Part shown: positions 7,314 through 16,011 of the stretch, piece after piece
How the letters are laid out: every line of letters begins with the position of its first letter
How positions within the stretch are numbered: the first letter of the stretch is position 1
Assembly: GCA_023229575.1 (NCBI GenBank)
Contig: JALNYZ010000001.1
Span: 434,001-498,000, forward strand
Length of the DNA: 64,000 bases
Reading direction: 5' to 3'
Source of the DNA: Prolixibacteraceae bacterium
Lineage (GTDB): Bacteria > Bacteroidota > Bacteroidia > Bacteroidales > Prolixibacteraceae
The notes under the pieces: generated by a model
Told to the model about the DNA's origin: nothing
Database searches by the model: none
What the model saw: the letters and a program-made list of their open reading frames with translations, nothing else
Position numbers and translations under genes: made by a program

Positions 7314-8635
7314 TGATGACCAACACACCAGTTCCGGCATCCATTGTTGATGAGAAAATTGCGGCGCTAGAGGTAGATGAGATTGGCAACGCTTCGATTA
7401 GGGAGATCGTGCAGCTTGTCAGCAGTATTGAAGCCGCAACAGGTATCAGCTACATTCGTATGGAGATGGGCATTCCCGGCCTTCCCCCCTCCAAGGTTGG
7501 CGTAGAAGCCGAAATTGAGGCCCTGCGCAACAACGTAGCATCGAAATATCCCCAGATCGACGGTATTCCATCCCTGAAATCGGAAGCGTCGCGTTTTGTA
7601 AAGCTTTTTATGAACATCGATGTCAGACCCGAAGGTTGCATACCTACAGTCGGGTCCATGGAAGGGAGTTATGTCGCTTTTTTGGTTACGGCTGCAAGGG
7701 ACAAAGAGAAAGATACCGCACTTTTTATCGATCCGGGTTTTCCGGTCCAGAAGCAACAGATGTTGGTGATGAACCAGAAATATGACTCCTTCGATGTCTT
7801 TGATTTCAGAGGGGAGAAACTGAGGGAGAAACTGGAATCTTACCTGTCAAAGGGGAACATCTGCAACATCATCTACTCCAATCCCAACAATCCCTCATGG
7901 ATATGCCTGACAGACAACGAGCTAAAAATCATTGGCGAGCTGGCCGACAAATATGATGTGGTCGTAATTGAAGACCTCGCCTATTTTGCCATGGATTTCA
8001 GGCTGGATTTGTCGAAACCCGGTGTGCCACCATATCAACCTACCGTGGCGCGATACACACGAAATTGGGTCATGATGATCTCAAGCTCAAAAGTATTCTC
8101 CTATGCAGGTCAAAGGATCGGGATCCTGATCATTTCCGATCTGTTGTATCACCGTCATTCCCAATATCTTAGCGATAGGCTTCGTGTGCATGGGTTCGGC
8201 AATGCAATTGTTCACAGGGTTCTTTATTCCATGACATCAGGAACATCACATTCAGCCCAATATGCCCTTGCGGCCATGTTCAAACATGCCAACGATGGGA
8301 CTTATGATTTCATCGCTGAGGTGAAGGAGTACGGGGAAAAAGCACAGATTATGAAACAACTTTTCCTCTCCAATGGGTTCGAAATCGTTTATGCCACTGA
8401 TATTGACAGACCCGTCGGCGATGGATTCTATTTCACGATCACCTATCCGGGAATGGATGAGGCCAAATTATTGTACCACCTCCTATTTTACGGCATCAGT
8501 GCCATCTCTTTGGGCAATACCGGGAGCTCAAAACAGGGGTTGAGGGCCTGTGTCTCAAATGTGCGTCGTGATCAATTCGAAGAACTGGAAACCAGATTGA
8601 TTCAGTTTCACCGGGATTTTCCGGCCGACTTATAA
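7313..8635 (+). CDS. PLP-dependent class I/II aminotransferase (probably aromatic)
   Basis: A 440-residue fold-type I enzyme. Visible features are the substrate/PLP region IYSNPNNPSW at about residues 183-192, the Asp/Tyr pair in VIEDLAYFAM (about 218-227), the Schiff-base Lys in SSSKVFSYAGQRIGI (about 258-272), and an Arg-containing C-terminal strand QGLRACVS. Homologous genes sit next to pheA in Bacteroidota aromatic operons, so phenylpyruvate/phenylalanine interconversion is the likely role. Substrate specificity cannot be read from sequence. Translation may start at 7313 or at the adjacent ATG 7316, coupled to the flavodoxin stop. Confidence 0.85.
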   Translation: MMTNTPVPASIVDEKIAALEVDEIGNASIREIVQLVSSIEAATGISYIRMEMGIPGLPPSKVGVEAEIEALRNNVASKYPQIDGIPSLKSEASRFVKLFMNIDVRPEGCIPTVGSMEGSYVAFLVTAARDKEKDTALFIDPGFPVQKQQMLVMNQKYDSFDVFDFRGEKLREKLESYLSKGNICNIIYSNPNNPSWICLTDNELKIIGELADKYDVVVIEDLAYFAMDFRLDLSKPGVPPYQPTVARYTRNWVMMISSSKVFSYAGQRIGILIISDLLYHRHSQYLSDRLRVHGFGNAIVHRVLYSMTSGTSHSAQYALAAMFKHANDGTYDFIAEVKEYGEKAQIMKQLFLSNGFEIVYATDIDRPVGDGFYFTITYPGMDEAKLLYHLLFYGISAISLGNTGSSKQGLRACVSNVRRDQFEELETRLIQFHRDFPADL

Positions 8636-8749
8636 ATTGAAAGTAAAAGTGGTCGTTTTTTGAAAATGTGTAAGAAATCGGATACAGGACAAAAGTCATA
8701 ACTGACACCATTTCCTATACCGAACTTTGAAATTAAAATAACGAACAAA

Positions 8750-8977
8750 ATGGCTAAAGTCATAGGAGCAGTAGTTGTTGACTCTGAAGTTTGCAAGGGA
8801 TGTAACCTCTGCGTCGTTTCTTGTCCAACGAATACTTTGGGGCTCAACCGCGATGTCAATAGCAAGGGATACCACTATTCTTACATGGAAAACCCTGAAG
8901 AATGTATCGGATGTTCAAATTGCTCATCAGTTTGTCCGGACAGTTGTATTACCGTTTACAGATTAAAAGTAGGTTAG
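8750..8977 (+). CDS. 2[4Fe-4S] ferredoxin subunit of 2-oxoacid oxidoreductase
   Basis: A 75-residue protein with two complete CxxCxxCxxxCP clusters: CKGCNLCVVSCP at about residues 16-27 and CIGCSNCSSVCP at about 52-63. It corresponds to the delta subunit of VOR/POR-type enzymes, passing electrons from the TPP-containing subunit to soluble ferredoxin or flavodoxin. It lies 24 bases before the alpha-subunit gene, so the order delta-alpha-beta-gamma matches known four-subunit oxidoreductases. Confidence 0.9.
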   Translation: MAKVIGAVVVDSEVCKGCNLCVVSCPTNTLGLNRDVNSKGYHYSYMENPEECIGCSNCSSVCPDSCITVYRLKVG

Positions 8978-9001
8978 ATAAATCAATTAAAAAATCCAAA
9001 T

Positions 9002-10087
9002 ATGGGTGAATTAAGATTGATGAAAGGGAACGAAGTGATTGCAGAAGCAGCCATCCGGTATGGTTGTGACGGCTATTTCGGGTATCCGATCACGCCCCAG
9101 TCTGAAGTAATTGAATTGCTCATGGCACAACGTCCGTGGGAAACGACCGGCATGGTTGTTTTACAGGCCGAGAGTGAAATTGCTTCTATTCACATGGTAT
9201 ACGGAGCCGCCGGTTGCGGCAAAAGAGTGATGACCTCTTCATCAAGTCCTGGTATCAGTTTGATGGCCGAAGGTATCTCCTATATTGCCGGATGCGAACT
9301 ACCCTGTGTGATCGTGAATGTTCAGAGAGGTGGCCCGGGTCTTGGTACCATCCAGCCTTCTCAGGCCGATTACAACCAGGCAACCAAAGGGGGTGGGCAC
9401 GGCGACTATTCTCTGCTGGTACTGGCACCTGCTTCCGTTCAGGAGATGCACGACTTTGTCGGACTTGGATTTGATCTGGCATTTAAGTACCGTAATCCGG
9501 TAATGATCCTTGCTGATGGTGTGATTGGTCAAATGATGGAAAAGGTTGAATTGATGGACCAGCAACCCAGATGGACAGATCATCAATTGAAGGAGATCAC
9601 CGGTAGCTGGGCCACATACGGAAAAACCAGGGATCGTGGAAAGCATGTTATTACCTCTCTCGAGCTGGATTCAAACATCATGGAAGATAACAACCTTCGA
9701 CTCCAGGCAAAATACAATCGGATGAAAAAGGAGGATGTCCGGTATGAGGCCATAGATTGCGAAGATGCTGACTATGTACTTGTTGCATTTGGATGTGCTG
9801 CCAGAATTTGTCAGAAAACCGTTCAGTTGGCACGGGCACAGGGTTACAAAGTAGGATTGCTGAGACCAATTACACTTTTCCCGTTTCCTGAAAAGGTTAT
9901 TGCAGAAATGGCTGGACACGTCAAAGGCTTTTTGACTGTCGAGTTCAATGCAGGCCAGATGGTCAACGATGTGCGATTGGCGGCCAATGGCAAGACAAAA
10001 GTCGAATATTTTGGCCGGATGGGAGGAATTCTTCCCTCGCCGGATGAAGTTGAGAAAGCGCTTTTCCAAACAATGATAGGAGGATAA
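9002..10087 (+). CDS. vorB: 2-oxoacid:ferredoxin oxidoreductase alpha subunit (VorB-like)
   Basis: A 361-residue alpha subunit. The N-terminal pyrimidine-binding domain begins with GCDGYFGYPITPQSE (about residues 22-36) and contains SSSPGISLMAEGISY and NVQRGGPGLGT. The C-terminal transketolase-like domain includes VAFGCAARI and LRPITLFPFP. The size fits the separate VorB-type subunit, not the larger fused KorA. The enzyme oxidatively decarboxylates a 2-oxoacid to acyl-CoA with ferredoxin reduction, and the reaction is reversible. In this cluster an aryl or branched-chain 2-oxoacid is expected. It is three bases from the beta-subunit gene. Confidence 0.9.
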   Translation: MGELRLMKGNEVIAEAAIRYGCDGYFGYPITPQSEVIELLMAQRPWETTGMVVLQAESEIASIHMVYGAAGCGKRVMTSSSSPGISLMAEGISYIAGCELPCVIVNVQRGGPGLGTIQPSQADYNQATKGGGHGDYSLLVLAPASVQEMHDFVGLGFDLAFKYRNPVMILADGVIGQMMEKVELMDQQPRWTDHQLKEITGSWATYGKTRDRGKHVITSLELDSNIMEDNNLRLQAKYNRMKKEDVRYEAIDCEDADYVLVAFGCAARICQKTVQLARAQGYKVGLLRPITLFPFPEKVIAEMAGHVKGFLTVEFNAGQMVNDVRLAANGKTKVEYFGRMGGILPSPDEVEKALFQTMIGG

Positions 10088-10090
10088 ACC

Positions 10091-10903
10091 ATGTCAGAAG
10101 TAGCTGAAAGAATCAAAAATATCATCAAACCTGAAAACCTGATCTATAGCAAGTCGCCGGTTCTGAACGACGTAACGATGCACTATTGTCCGGGATGCAG
10201 TCATGGAGTTGTGCACAAATTGATAGCAGAAGTGATCGATGAGATGGGGATCCAGGAACAAACCATTGGGGTTTCGCCGGTAGGTTGTGCCGTTTTTGCA
10301 TACAATTACATTGACATCGACTGGTCGGAAGCAGCCCATGGCCGGGCGCCTGCAGTGGCGACCGGAATTAAACGCGTTCTGCCTGAGAAAACTGTATTCA
10401 CTTACCAGGGCGACGGCGACCTTGCAGCCATTGGCACGGCAGAAACCATGCATGCGGTCAACAGGGGCGAGAATATTGTCATGATCTTTATCAACAATGC
10501 CATCTATGGCATGACGGGAGGGCAAATGGCCCCCACTACTCTGCTTGGTCAGGTAACTTCGACTACCCCTTACGGAAGGAATGTCGACCTCAACGGATAT
10601 CCCCTGAAAATAACCGATTTAATTGCCCAATTGCCCGGTGCAGCTTTTGTCACCCGCCAGAGTGTACATACTCCCGGAGCCGTTAGGAAAGCAAAAAAGG
10701 CGATTAAAAAGGCATTCGAAATATCGCAAAAAAATATTGGGACCAGTTTTGTTGAGATCGTCTCTACCTGTAATTCAGGTTGGAAAATGACACCTGTTGC
10801 ATCTAATGACTGGATGGTCGCAAACATGTTCCCGCTCTTTCCAATTGGCGACCTGAAGGATAGCGGGAAAGATGAGACGGGACCATACAAGATACAAGGA
10901 TAA
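10091..10903 (+). CDS. 2-oxoacid:ferredoxin oxidoreductase beta subunit (TPP-binding, VorA-like)
   Basis: A 270-residue subunit with CPGCSHG at about residues 33-39, GVSPVGCAVF (about 60-69) and the TPP/Mg motif GDGDLAAIG...NNAIYGMTGGQMAPTT (about 117-154). It forms the catalytic centre with VorB and the ferredoxin subunit. The reading frame ends GGA-TAA at 10898-10903, and that stop codon is also the first unit of the GGATAAA repeat that follows. The C-terminal residues are therefore encoded by the repeat, which may have replaced the original end. Confidence 0.9.
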   Translation: MSEVAERIKNIIKPENLIYSKSPVLNDVTMHYCPGCSHGVVHKLIAEVIDEMGIQEQTIGVSPVGCAVFAYNYIDIDWSEAAHGRAPAVATGIKRVLPEKTVFTYQGDGDLAAIGTAETMHAVNRGENIVMIFINNAIYGMTGGQMAPTTLLGQVTSTTPYGRNVDLNGYPLKITDLIAQLPGAAFVTRQSVHTPGAVRKAKKAIKKAFEISQKNIGTSFVEIVSTCNSGWKMTPVASNDWMVANMFPLFPIGDLKDSGKDETGPYKIQG

Positions 10904-11083
10904 AGGATAAAGGATAAAGGATAAAGGATAAAGTTAAAAGGATAAAGTAGGGGCGGCCCTGGTGGTGCCCTTATTAAGCCACAAATAAAATACTGAGAGA
11001 AGAGAGGTGGAATACCGGGATTAAGATCTGAAGGATGTCAAATGCGTTCCCACTTTATCCTTTTGACTTTATCCTTTATCCTT
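10897..11083. repeat. Inverted repeat with GGATAAA tandem arms
   Basis: The 5-prime arm (10897-10941) contains five tandem GGATAAA units, then a short A-rich break and one further unit. The 3-prime arm (about 11048-11083) is its near-exact reverse complement, with about two mismatches over 34 positions. The roughly 105-base centre is unrelated and holds no gene. It starts on the stop codon of the beta-subunit gene and separates it from the gamma subunit by 225 bases. The same arm sequence occurs once at 53724-53778. Confidence 0.8.
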
Positions 11084-11128
11084 CTTTCTTCATCAATTTC
11101 CGACAATTGAACAACTAATCAGAAAACA

Positions 11129-11680
11129 ATGACTGAAGAAATAATTATTGCAGGTTTTGGCGGACAAGGTGTACTCTCCATGGGAAAGATCCTTGCCTAC
11201 TCGGGGGTGATGCAGGACCAGGAAGTTGCCTGGTTTCCATCCTATGGCCCTGAAATGAGAGGTGGTACTGCCAACGTGACGGTCATTCTGAGTGACGACA
11301 GGATCAGTTCGCCGGTCCTTCATGAATTTGACACAGCAATCATCCTCAACCAGCAGTCCATGACCAAATTTGAGAAGATGGTAAAACCAGGAGGAATCCT
11401 GTTGTACGATCCCAACGGGGTGGTCAAGCCCCCTTCCCGAAAAGATATCAATATTTACAAGGTTGAAGGTGCCAGGTTAGCTGTTGAAATGGGGAATCCG
11501 CTAACTTTCAACATGATCGTATTAGGCGCATTCCTGCAGGCCAGACCCGTCATCAAACTGGAGAACGTCAAAAAAGGACTGGAAAAATCATTGCCGGAAC
11601 GCCACCACAAGCTTATCCCACTTAATTTGAAGGCCATTGAAGTGGGGCAGGCTAATTTGGAGGTGGTTCAGAAACTTTAA
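11129..11680 (+). CDS. 2-oxoacid:ferredoxin oxidoreductase gamma subunit
   Basis: A 183-residue gamma subunit. It has the family start IIIAGFGGQGVLSMGKIL (about residues 5-22), then SYGPEMRGGTANVTV (about 38-52), which contacts CoA and the alpha subunit, and a LGAFLQAR region near 136-143. It completes the delta-alpha-beta-gamma set, although the GGATAAA inverted repeat lies between beta and gamma. Its 3-prime end is followed by a hairpin terminator. Confidence 0.9.
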   Translation: MTEEIIIAGFGGQGVLSMGKILAYSGVMQDQEVAWFPSYGPEMRGGTANVTVILSDDRISSPVLHEFDTAIILNQQSMTKFEKMVKPGGILLYDPNGVVKPPSRKDINIYKVEGARLAVEMGNPLTFNMIVLGAFLQARPVIKLENVKKGLEKSLPERHHKLIPLNLKAIEVGQANLEVVQKL

Positions 11681-11682
11681 TA

Positions 11683-11709
11683 AAAAATCCGGCTTTCACC
11701 GGTTTTTTT
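11683..11709 (+). terminator. Rho-independent terminator after the oxidoreductase genes
   Basis: An A-run, then CCGG-CTTTCA-CCGG and seven T residues, lie three bases after the gamma-subunit stop. The A and T runs extend the stem. It lies between convergent genes and may act on both strands. Confidence 0.75.
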
Positions 11710-11728
11710 GATTTTAATATGGATAATC

Positions 11729-12517
11729 TCACAATTCCCTAATCCAAATATTTCTAAAGCTGATGGCTTCGCTCGGGTCGCCGTGATCCTGCAACATGAT
11801 TGGACCATCGCCGTGCACCTTTACCTTGGGGAAACCTATGTATGCAGTATTCCCGTTTATCCTTGTATTGTTTTGAACAATTATACCGTTATGGATTACA
11901 GTCACATAAGGAAAGGTACGATAGGTGCTGTCTTTGGTATAAGTCGGCGCCGTATAAATGATATCGTACACATTCCATTCGCCTGGCTTCTTCATCGCAT
12001 TGACCAACGGGGCAGTTTGTTTGTAAACACTACCGGCTTGTCCGTTGGCATAGGTTTTATTTATGTAGTTGTCCAATACCTGTATTTCATAAATTCCCTG
12101 CAGAATAACGCCACTGTTGCCACGAAACTGGCTGCTTCCGATAATAGATGCAGGTACTTTCCACTCCAGATGAAGTTGAAAATCGCGGTAATGCTTCTTC
12201 GTTTCAATGCTTCCCGTGCCCTTTTTGACGGTAAAATTGCCATCCGAAACTATCCACTGGGCTTCTTCAGTTTTCACCCCTTTCCATTTTGAGAGGTCTT
12301 TGCCATCAAATAAAACATCAGCATCGGAGGGGGCTGGGATTGGTTCTTCACATTTTGCAACGCCAGGAGTAACAATTACAGGTTGCGGAAGCCAGAACTC
12401 TGACATATTTGGTTCCATCTTACCTGGTTTAGGAAACTCTTCCTGTGCTGATAGCGCACTGGATGCAGAAATGACAAAAAACAAGATAAAAACTTTAAGG
12501 AAAATATTTGTATCCAT
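11729..12517 (-). CDS. Secreted DUF1080 protein (3-keto-disaccharide hydrolase family)
   Basis: A 262-residue protein with an N-terminal signal peptide (FILFFVISASSALSAQE). The mature part contains the jelly-roll DUF1080 fold: LFDGKDLSKWKG at about residues 70-81, FQLHLEWKVP (about 110-119), GNSGVILQGIYEIQVLDNY and, at the end, ISFRNIWIREL. Characterised members cleave glycosides oxidised at C3 by a Gfo/Idh/MocA-type dehydrogenase. The immediate upstream gene is such a dehydrogenase, which supports this role here. It is the last gene of the SusC/D transcription unit. Specificity is unknown. Confidence 0.85.
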   Translation of the reverse strand: MDTNIFLKVFILFFVISASSALSAQEEFPKPGKMEPNMSEFWLPQPVIVTPGVAKCEEPIPAPSDADVLFDGKDLSKWKGVKTEEAQWIVSDGNFTVKKGTGSIETKKHYRDFQLHLEWKVPASIIGSSQFRGNSGVILQGIYEIQVLDNYINKTYANGQAGSVYKQTAPLVNAMKKPGEWNVYDIIYTAPTYTKDSTYRTFPYVTVIHNGIIVQNNTRINGNTAYIGFPKVKVHGDGPIMLQDHGDPSEAISFRNIWIREL

Positions 12518-12529
12518 GGTTGCGACAGA

Positions 12530-13852
12530 TTAAAATGTTGGGAATATGTAAGGTAACCTGTATTCGGGCCTAAAAAGCTTGTTAGCCTCCGGGTTATTGA
12601 AGGTCTTGTTTATGTTGTCGTAAGTCAGCACTGCTCTGGTGCGTGCAGCTATATTACCCAAATGCGCGGTAACAGCGGCAGCATGGCCAATTTCAATACT
12701 ACAATCGGGTTGCTTCCTGCTTTTTACCGCATCCAGGAAATGACGGACATGCAGCTGGTGCTCATTCTGCTTGTTCGTCTGCTGTGGAATAGCTTCGGTT
12801 AACGGTTTGTCGCTTTTCCCCTCCGGTATTAACTCCCATGTCTCACGGTTTGCAATGATAGAGCCTTTTGCGCCCACGAACGAAACCCCGTAATTACGAT
12901 TCCATGGGCCTGTCTGGATCCCCCCGTTGTGTTCCCAGCACAACAACCAATCGCCATAGTTAAAAACCACGTTCAAGGTATCCGGGGTTTGGATTTCATT
13001 CCCCGGAAACCGCATAATGCCACCTGATGCCGTTACAGTTTCCGGAAATTTCAGGGTGTCGCCTTTGTCCCACAAAGCCATATCCAGCAGATGGACGCCC
13101 CAGTCGGTCAGCAGGCCGCCCCCGTAATCCCAGTTCATCCTCCAGAAACCGTGAAACCGGTTCTCGTTGAAGGGACGAATAGGCGCCGGCCCAAGCCAAC
13201 GGTCATAATCGACACTCTGCGGTGGGTCGCTGTTCGGAACCCTTGGCCTTCCTGCCCCGTAGTTAAAATTACCCCAACAGTTGATCCTGTTTACCTCTCC
13301 TATAGTTCCGGATTTGAGCAATCCCATTATTTTTACCCACTCTATGCCAGAACGTTGTTGCTGTCCAACGGTAACAATTCGGTTGTACTTTTTTGCTGCC
13401 TGTAACATGATATTACATTCGGCAATACTGTTTGCCAGAGGTTTCTCAACATAGATGTCTTTCCCTGCCTTGCAAGCATCCACAAAAGGAAGGCAGTGCC
13501 AGTGATCAGGCGTTGCAATGATCACCACGTCAATTTCTTTTAAATCCAACAGCTTCCGGTAGTCGTTAAAAACTAGGGGCTTTTTACCAGTCTTCCCAAA
13601 TACATCCTTTACCCTTTCGTCCAACACAGCCTTATCCACATCGCACAAGGCGATGCATTCTACATCGGGATTCCCGATAAAATCTTTCAGATTGGCCCAG
13701 CCCATCGACCGGCACCCAATCAATCCCACACGGATTTTATCATTTGCGGAAAAATTTTTTGCCTGACTGTTAACGGCCGGTGCACCAATTCCGGCAACCA
13801 CGCCCATACCGGCAAGTGTGCTGATTTTGTAAAATTTCCTGCGTGATATCAT
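12530..13852 (-). CDS. Gfo/Idh/MocA family oxidoreductase with Tat-type signal
   Basis: 440 residues from the ATG at 13852; an upstream ATG at 13879 overlaps the previous gene. The start SRRKFYKISTLAG with a hydrophobic stretch resembles a twin-arginine signal, so the folded, cofactor-loaded enzyme is probably exported. A Rossmann domain follows (VGLIGCRSMG at about residues 42-51) with IIATPDHWHC and the EKPLANS motif (about 134-140) holding the conserved Lys. It then has the C-terminal alpha/beta domain. Such enzymes oxidise sugar hydroxyls. Paired with the adjacent DUF1080 hydrolase it would form a 3-keto-glycoside cleavage module. Confidence 0.87.
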   Translation of the reverse strand: MISRRKFYKISTLAGMGVVAGIGAPAVNSQAKNFSANDKIRVGLIGCRSMGWANLKDFIGNPDVECIALCDVDKAVLDERVKDVFGKTGKKPLVFNDYRKLLDLKEIDVVIIATPDHWHCLPFVDACKAGKDIYVEKPLANSIAECNIMLQAAKKYNRIVTVGQQQRSGIEWVKIMGLLKSGTIGEVNRINCWGNFNYGAGRPRVPNSDPPQSVDYDRWLGPAPIRPFNENRFHGFWRMNWDYGGGLLTDWGVHLLDMALWDKGDTLKFPETVTASGGIMRFPGNEIQTPDTLNVVFNYGDWLLCWEHNGGIQTGPWNRNYGVSFVGAKGSIIANRETWELIPEGKSDKPLTEAIPQQTNKQNEHQLHVRHFLDAVKSRKQPDCSIEIGHAAAVTAHLGNIAARTRAVLTYDNINKTFNNPEANKLFRPEYRLPYIFPTF

Positions 13853-13863
13853 CTTCGTATAAT

Positions 13864-15999
13864 TTACTTTATTGGCCAATAGCGGATTGTATATTCTTTT
13901 TGGGGCAACGCAAGTTGTATCTCATATTGTTTGTCCCCTGTCAAGGAATAAGTAACCCCCTCCTGAACCTTGGGAGGTTTTGCACTTCTTATCCGTAAGG
14001 TACCCTCTCCCCGAACTTTCTTTACCCTTATTTCCTTTTTATCCATGTAAACCTCAATGTTCCCGTTTGGCGTTGGCACCCTGCCTTTGATCCATTCTAA
14101 CCCCGCCAGGGATGGTTCGATAAGATAGGATTTGTACCCAGGGACTGTCGGTTTTACCCCAAGCAGGTACTTGCCAAACAAATACACCGGATTTGCACCC
14201 CAGGCATGGCACAAGCTCTTGCCGAACGGGCGCCCGTACATGGCATAATGCGCATCACCGGTTTGTTTTGGGTCGTAAGTTTCCCACACGGACGTGGCCC
14301 CAAGCTTAAGCATTCCCCCCCAGTAATCCTTTACAAATTCTATGGCTTTCCCTTTCTCCCCGATCTCACACAGGGAGGCCAGCTCGTAAAACTTCATATA
14401 GGGAGTGGTGATGTTCAAGACCGAATCATTCAGGATAACATGTTTTTTGATTTTTTGCTTCTTTTCAGCATCAACATAATCAAACAGGATTGCGAACATA
14501 TTGGCATAGCGGGTGACGACATTCGACAGAACCCCATTCTTCCTGCTATGCACAAATGCGTTCTTCTGATCGCTCCAAAAAACATTGAAGATCTTTTGCC
14601 TGATTTCTTCAGATAATTTTTGACATCTCCCTGCGTACTCCCGGTCATTGGCAAGCTTAGCGCTAAGGGCCATCGCTTCAAGGCTCCTGGCCAGCAGCAA
14701 TTGCTCAAAACTGATTTCACCTGTTTTTTCTATTTCTGCCCAGTCGATAAATACCCAGTCTCCGGGAAGTCCCTCAACGAATCCGTTGGCATTGGCCCTG
14801 TCCAGGCAAAATTTCATCAGGGTTTTCATACGGGGATAGATCTGCCTGACAAAAGCAGTATCGCCGGTATAAAGAAAATGGTCATATATGCCTATCATCC
14901 AGTAATAAGAATAATCCAGGATGGTATTGATGTGGGTCTCTACAGGATCATGGCCCCGCAAGGCATAAAGGGTCCGCTTGTTGATATCTTCATCAAAGAA
15001 AGTGTAAAAATTCATCAGGTAGCTCTGATAGGCATCGCCGCTCCAGACCCAGCGGTCACGCTTGATCCCATCTAAGAAAAGTTCCCTTGTGTTCAGGTGC
15101 AATGTATAGAGTGAAACATCATAAATCCTGTTTAACAATGAATCTGAACAGGAAAAGCTTCCCCTGTTTTCAACCGGAAGGTACTCGTAGAGTGCCGATA
15201 TCTTATCAATAGCGACGTTAAGGTCCCATACTGCATAAATGTACCTGAAAGCGTGGGCAGCCGTGGTGTCGTTTTTATTTACTGATCTGTTTATGTCCAG
15301 GTAATCAAAGGTCTCTGCTTGTGTTTCGGCCATAGCTTCCTGCCTGGTCTCCCCGAAATACATCCTGAGTTTACCTTTACCCTTTACTTTTTCAACAATT
15401 ACTTTTCCGAAAGTCTCTTTACCAAAGTCGACCAGCATCGAATTTGCCCCCTTTTCAAGTATTTTGGAAGTAATTGGGACATAGTCAAGGTGGAAGGTTG
15501 AGGGAGGTAATCCGACCTCAGTGAAGTTGCCTGATGCAGCCGGATAAAAAATTTGGTCCTGAATGGTAACTTGCCAGCCTTCATTGGTAAAAACTGTTTT
15601 ACCCTGTACCAGAAGGGATGGAAAAGTCTTGTAATTCTCGACCAGAAAATGTAAACGATGCTTGCCTGCCGGTAATACAAGTTTCTTTGGGTCAAAATCA
15701 TACACAACTTTTCCATCGATACGTACGTGGTACCGTCCATCAGCATATATCCGAATGGTATCCGATTTTGATGACTCGTACATCTTCTCAAAGCGTACCA
15801 GCCCGTACGGGGAATCAACCCGCCAAAACGGCGGATAAGCTTGTCCCCGCTCCTGTCGCCTGCCCCCTACCTCCCTGTGTAGCCATACCTCAAAATCTCC
15901 GGGATACCAGATCCATTTCGAGGAAATATTTGTATTTTCTTGAGAGAACGCTGATAAAGAAAGCAGTACAAAAATTGCAACTATTTTGATCGTTTTCAT
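13864..15999 (-). CDS. Secreted alpha-L-rhamnosidase-like glycoside hydrolase (GH78)
   Basis: 711 residues from the Met at 15999, which directly precedes a signal peptide (IVAIFVLLSLSAFSQE). A GTG start at 16047 would add residues encoded by the leader-like repeat and is unlikely. N-terminal beta domains lead into the (alpha/alpha)6 barrel. There FLDGIKRDRWVWSGDAYQS resembles the GH78 active-site region, whose acidic residues act on rhamnosides. A C-terminal beta domain closes the protein. A catalytic pair cannot be proved by eye. It is the first of two GH78-like genes in the locus. Confidence 0.82.
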   Translation of the reverse strand: MKTIKIVAIFVLLSLSAFSQENTNISSKWIWYPGDFEVWLHREVGGRRQERGQAYPPFWRVDSPYGLVRFEKMYESSKSDTIRIYADGRYHVRIDGKVVYDFDPKKLVLPAGKHRLHFLVENYKTFPSLLVQGKTVFTNEGWQVTIQDQIFYPAASGNFTEVGLPPSTFHLDYVPITSKILEKGANSMLVDFGKETFGKVIVEKVKGKGKLRMYFGETRQEAMAETQAETFDYLDINRSVNKNDTTAAHAFRYIYAVWDLNVAIDKISALYEYLPVENRGSFSCSDSLLNRIYDVSLYTLHLNTRELFLDGIKRDRWVWSGDAYQSYLMNFYTFFDEDINKRTLYALRGHDPVETHINTILDYSYYWMIGIYDHFLYTGDTAFVRQIYPRMKTLMKFCLDRANANGFVEGLPGDWVFIDWAEIEKTGEISFEQLLLARSLEAMALSAKLANDREYAGRCQKLSEEIRQKIFNVFWSDQKNAFVHSRKNGVLSNVVTRYANMFAILFDYVDAEKKQKIKKHVILNDSVLNITTPYMKFYELASLCEIGEKGKAIEFVKDYWGGMLKLGATSVWETYDPKQTGDAHYAMYGRPFGKSLCHAWGANPVYLFGKYLLGVKPTVPGYKSYLIEPSLAGLEWIKGRVPTPNGNIEVYMDKKEIRVKKVRGEGTLRIRSAKPPKVQEGVTYSLTGDKQYEIQLALPQKEYTIRYWPIK

Positions 16000-16011
16000 A
16001 TTTATAACTGG

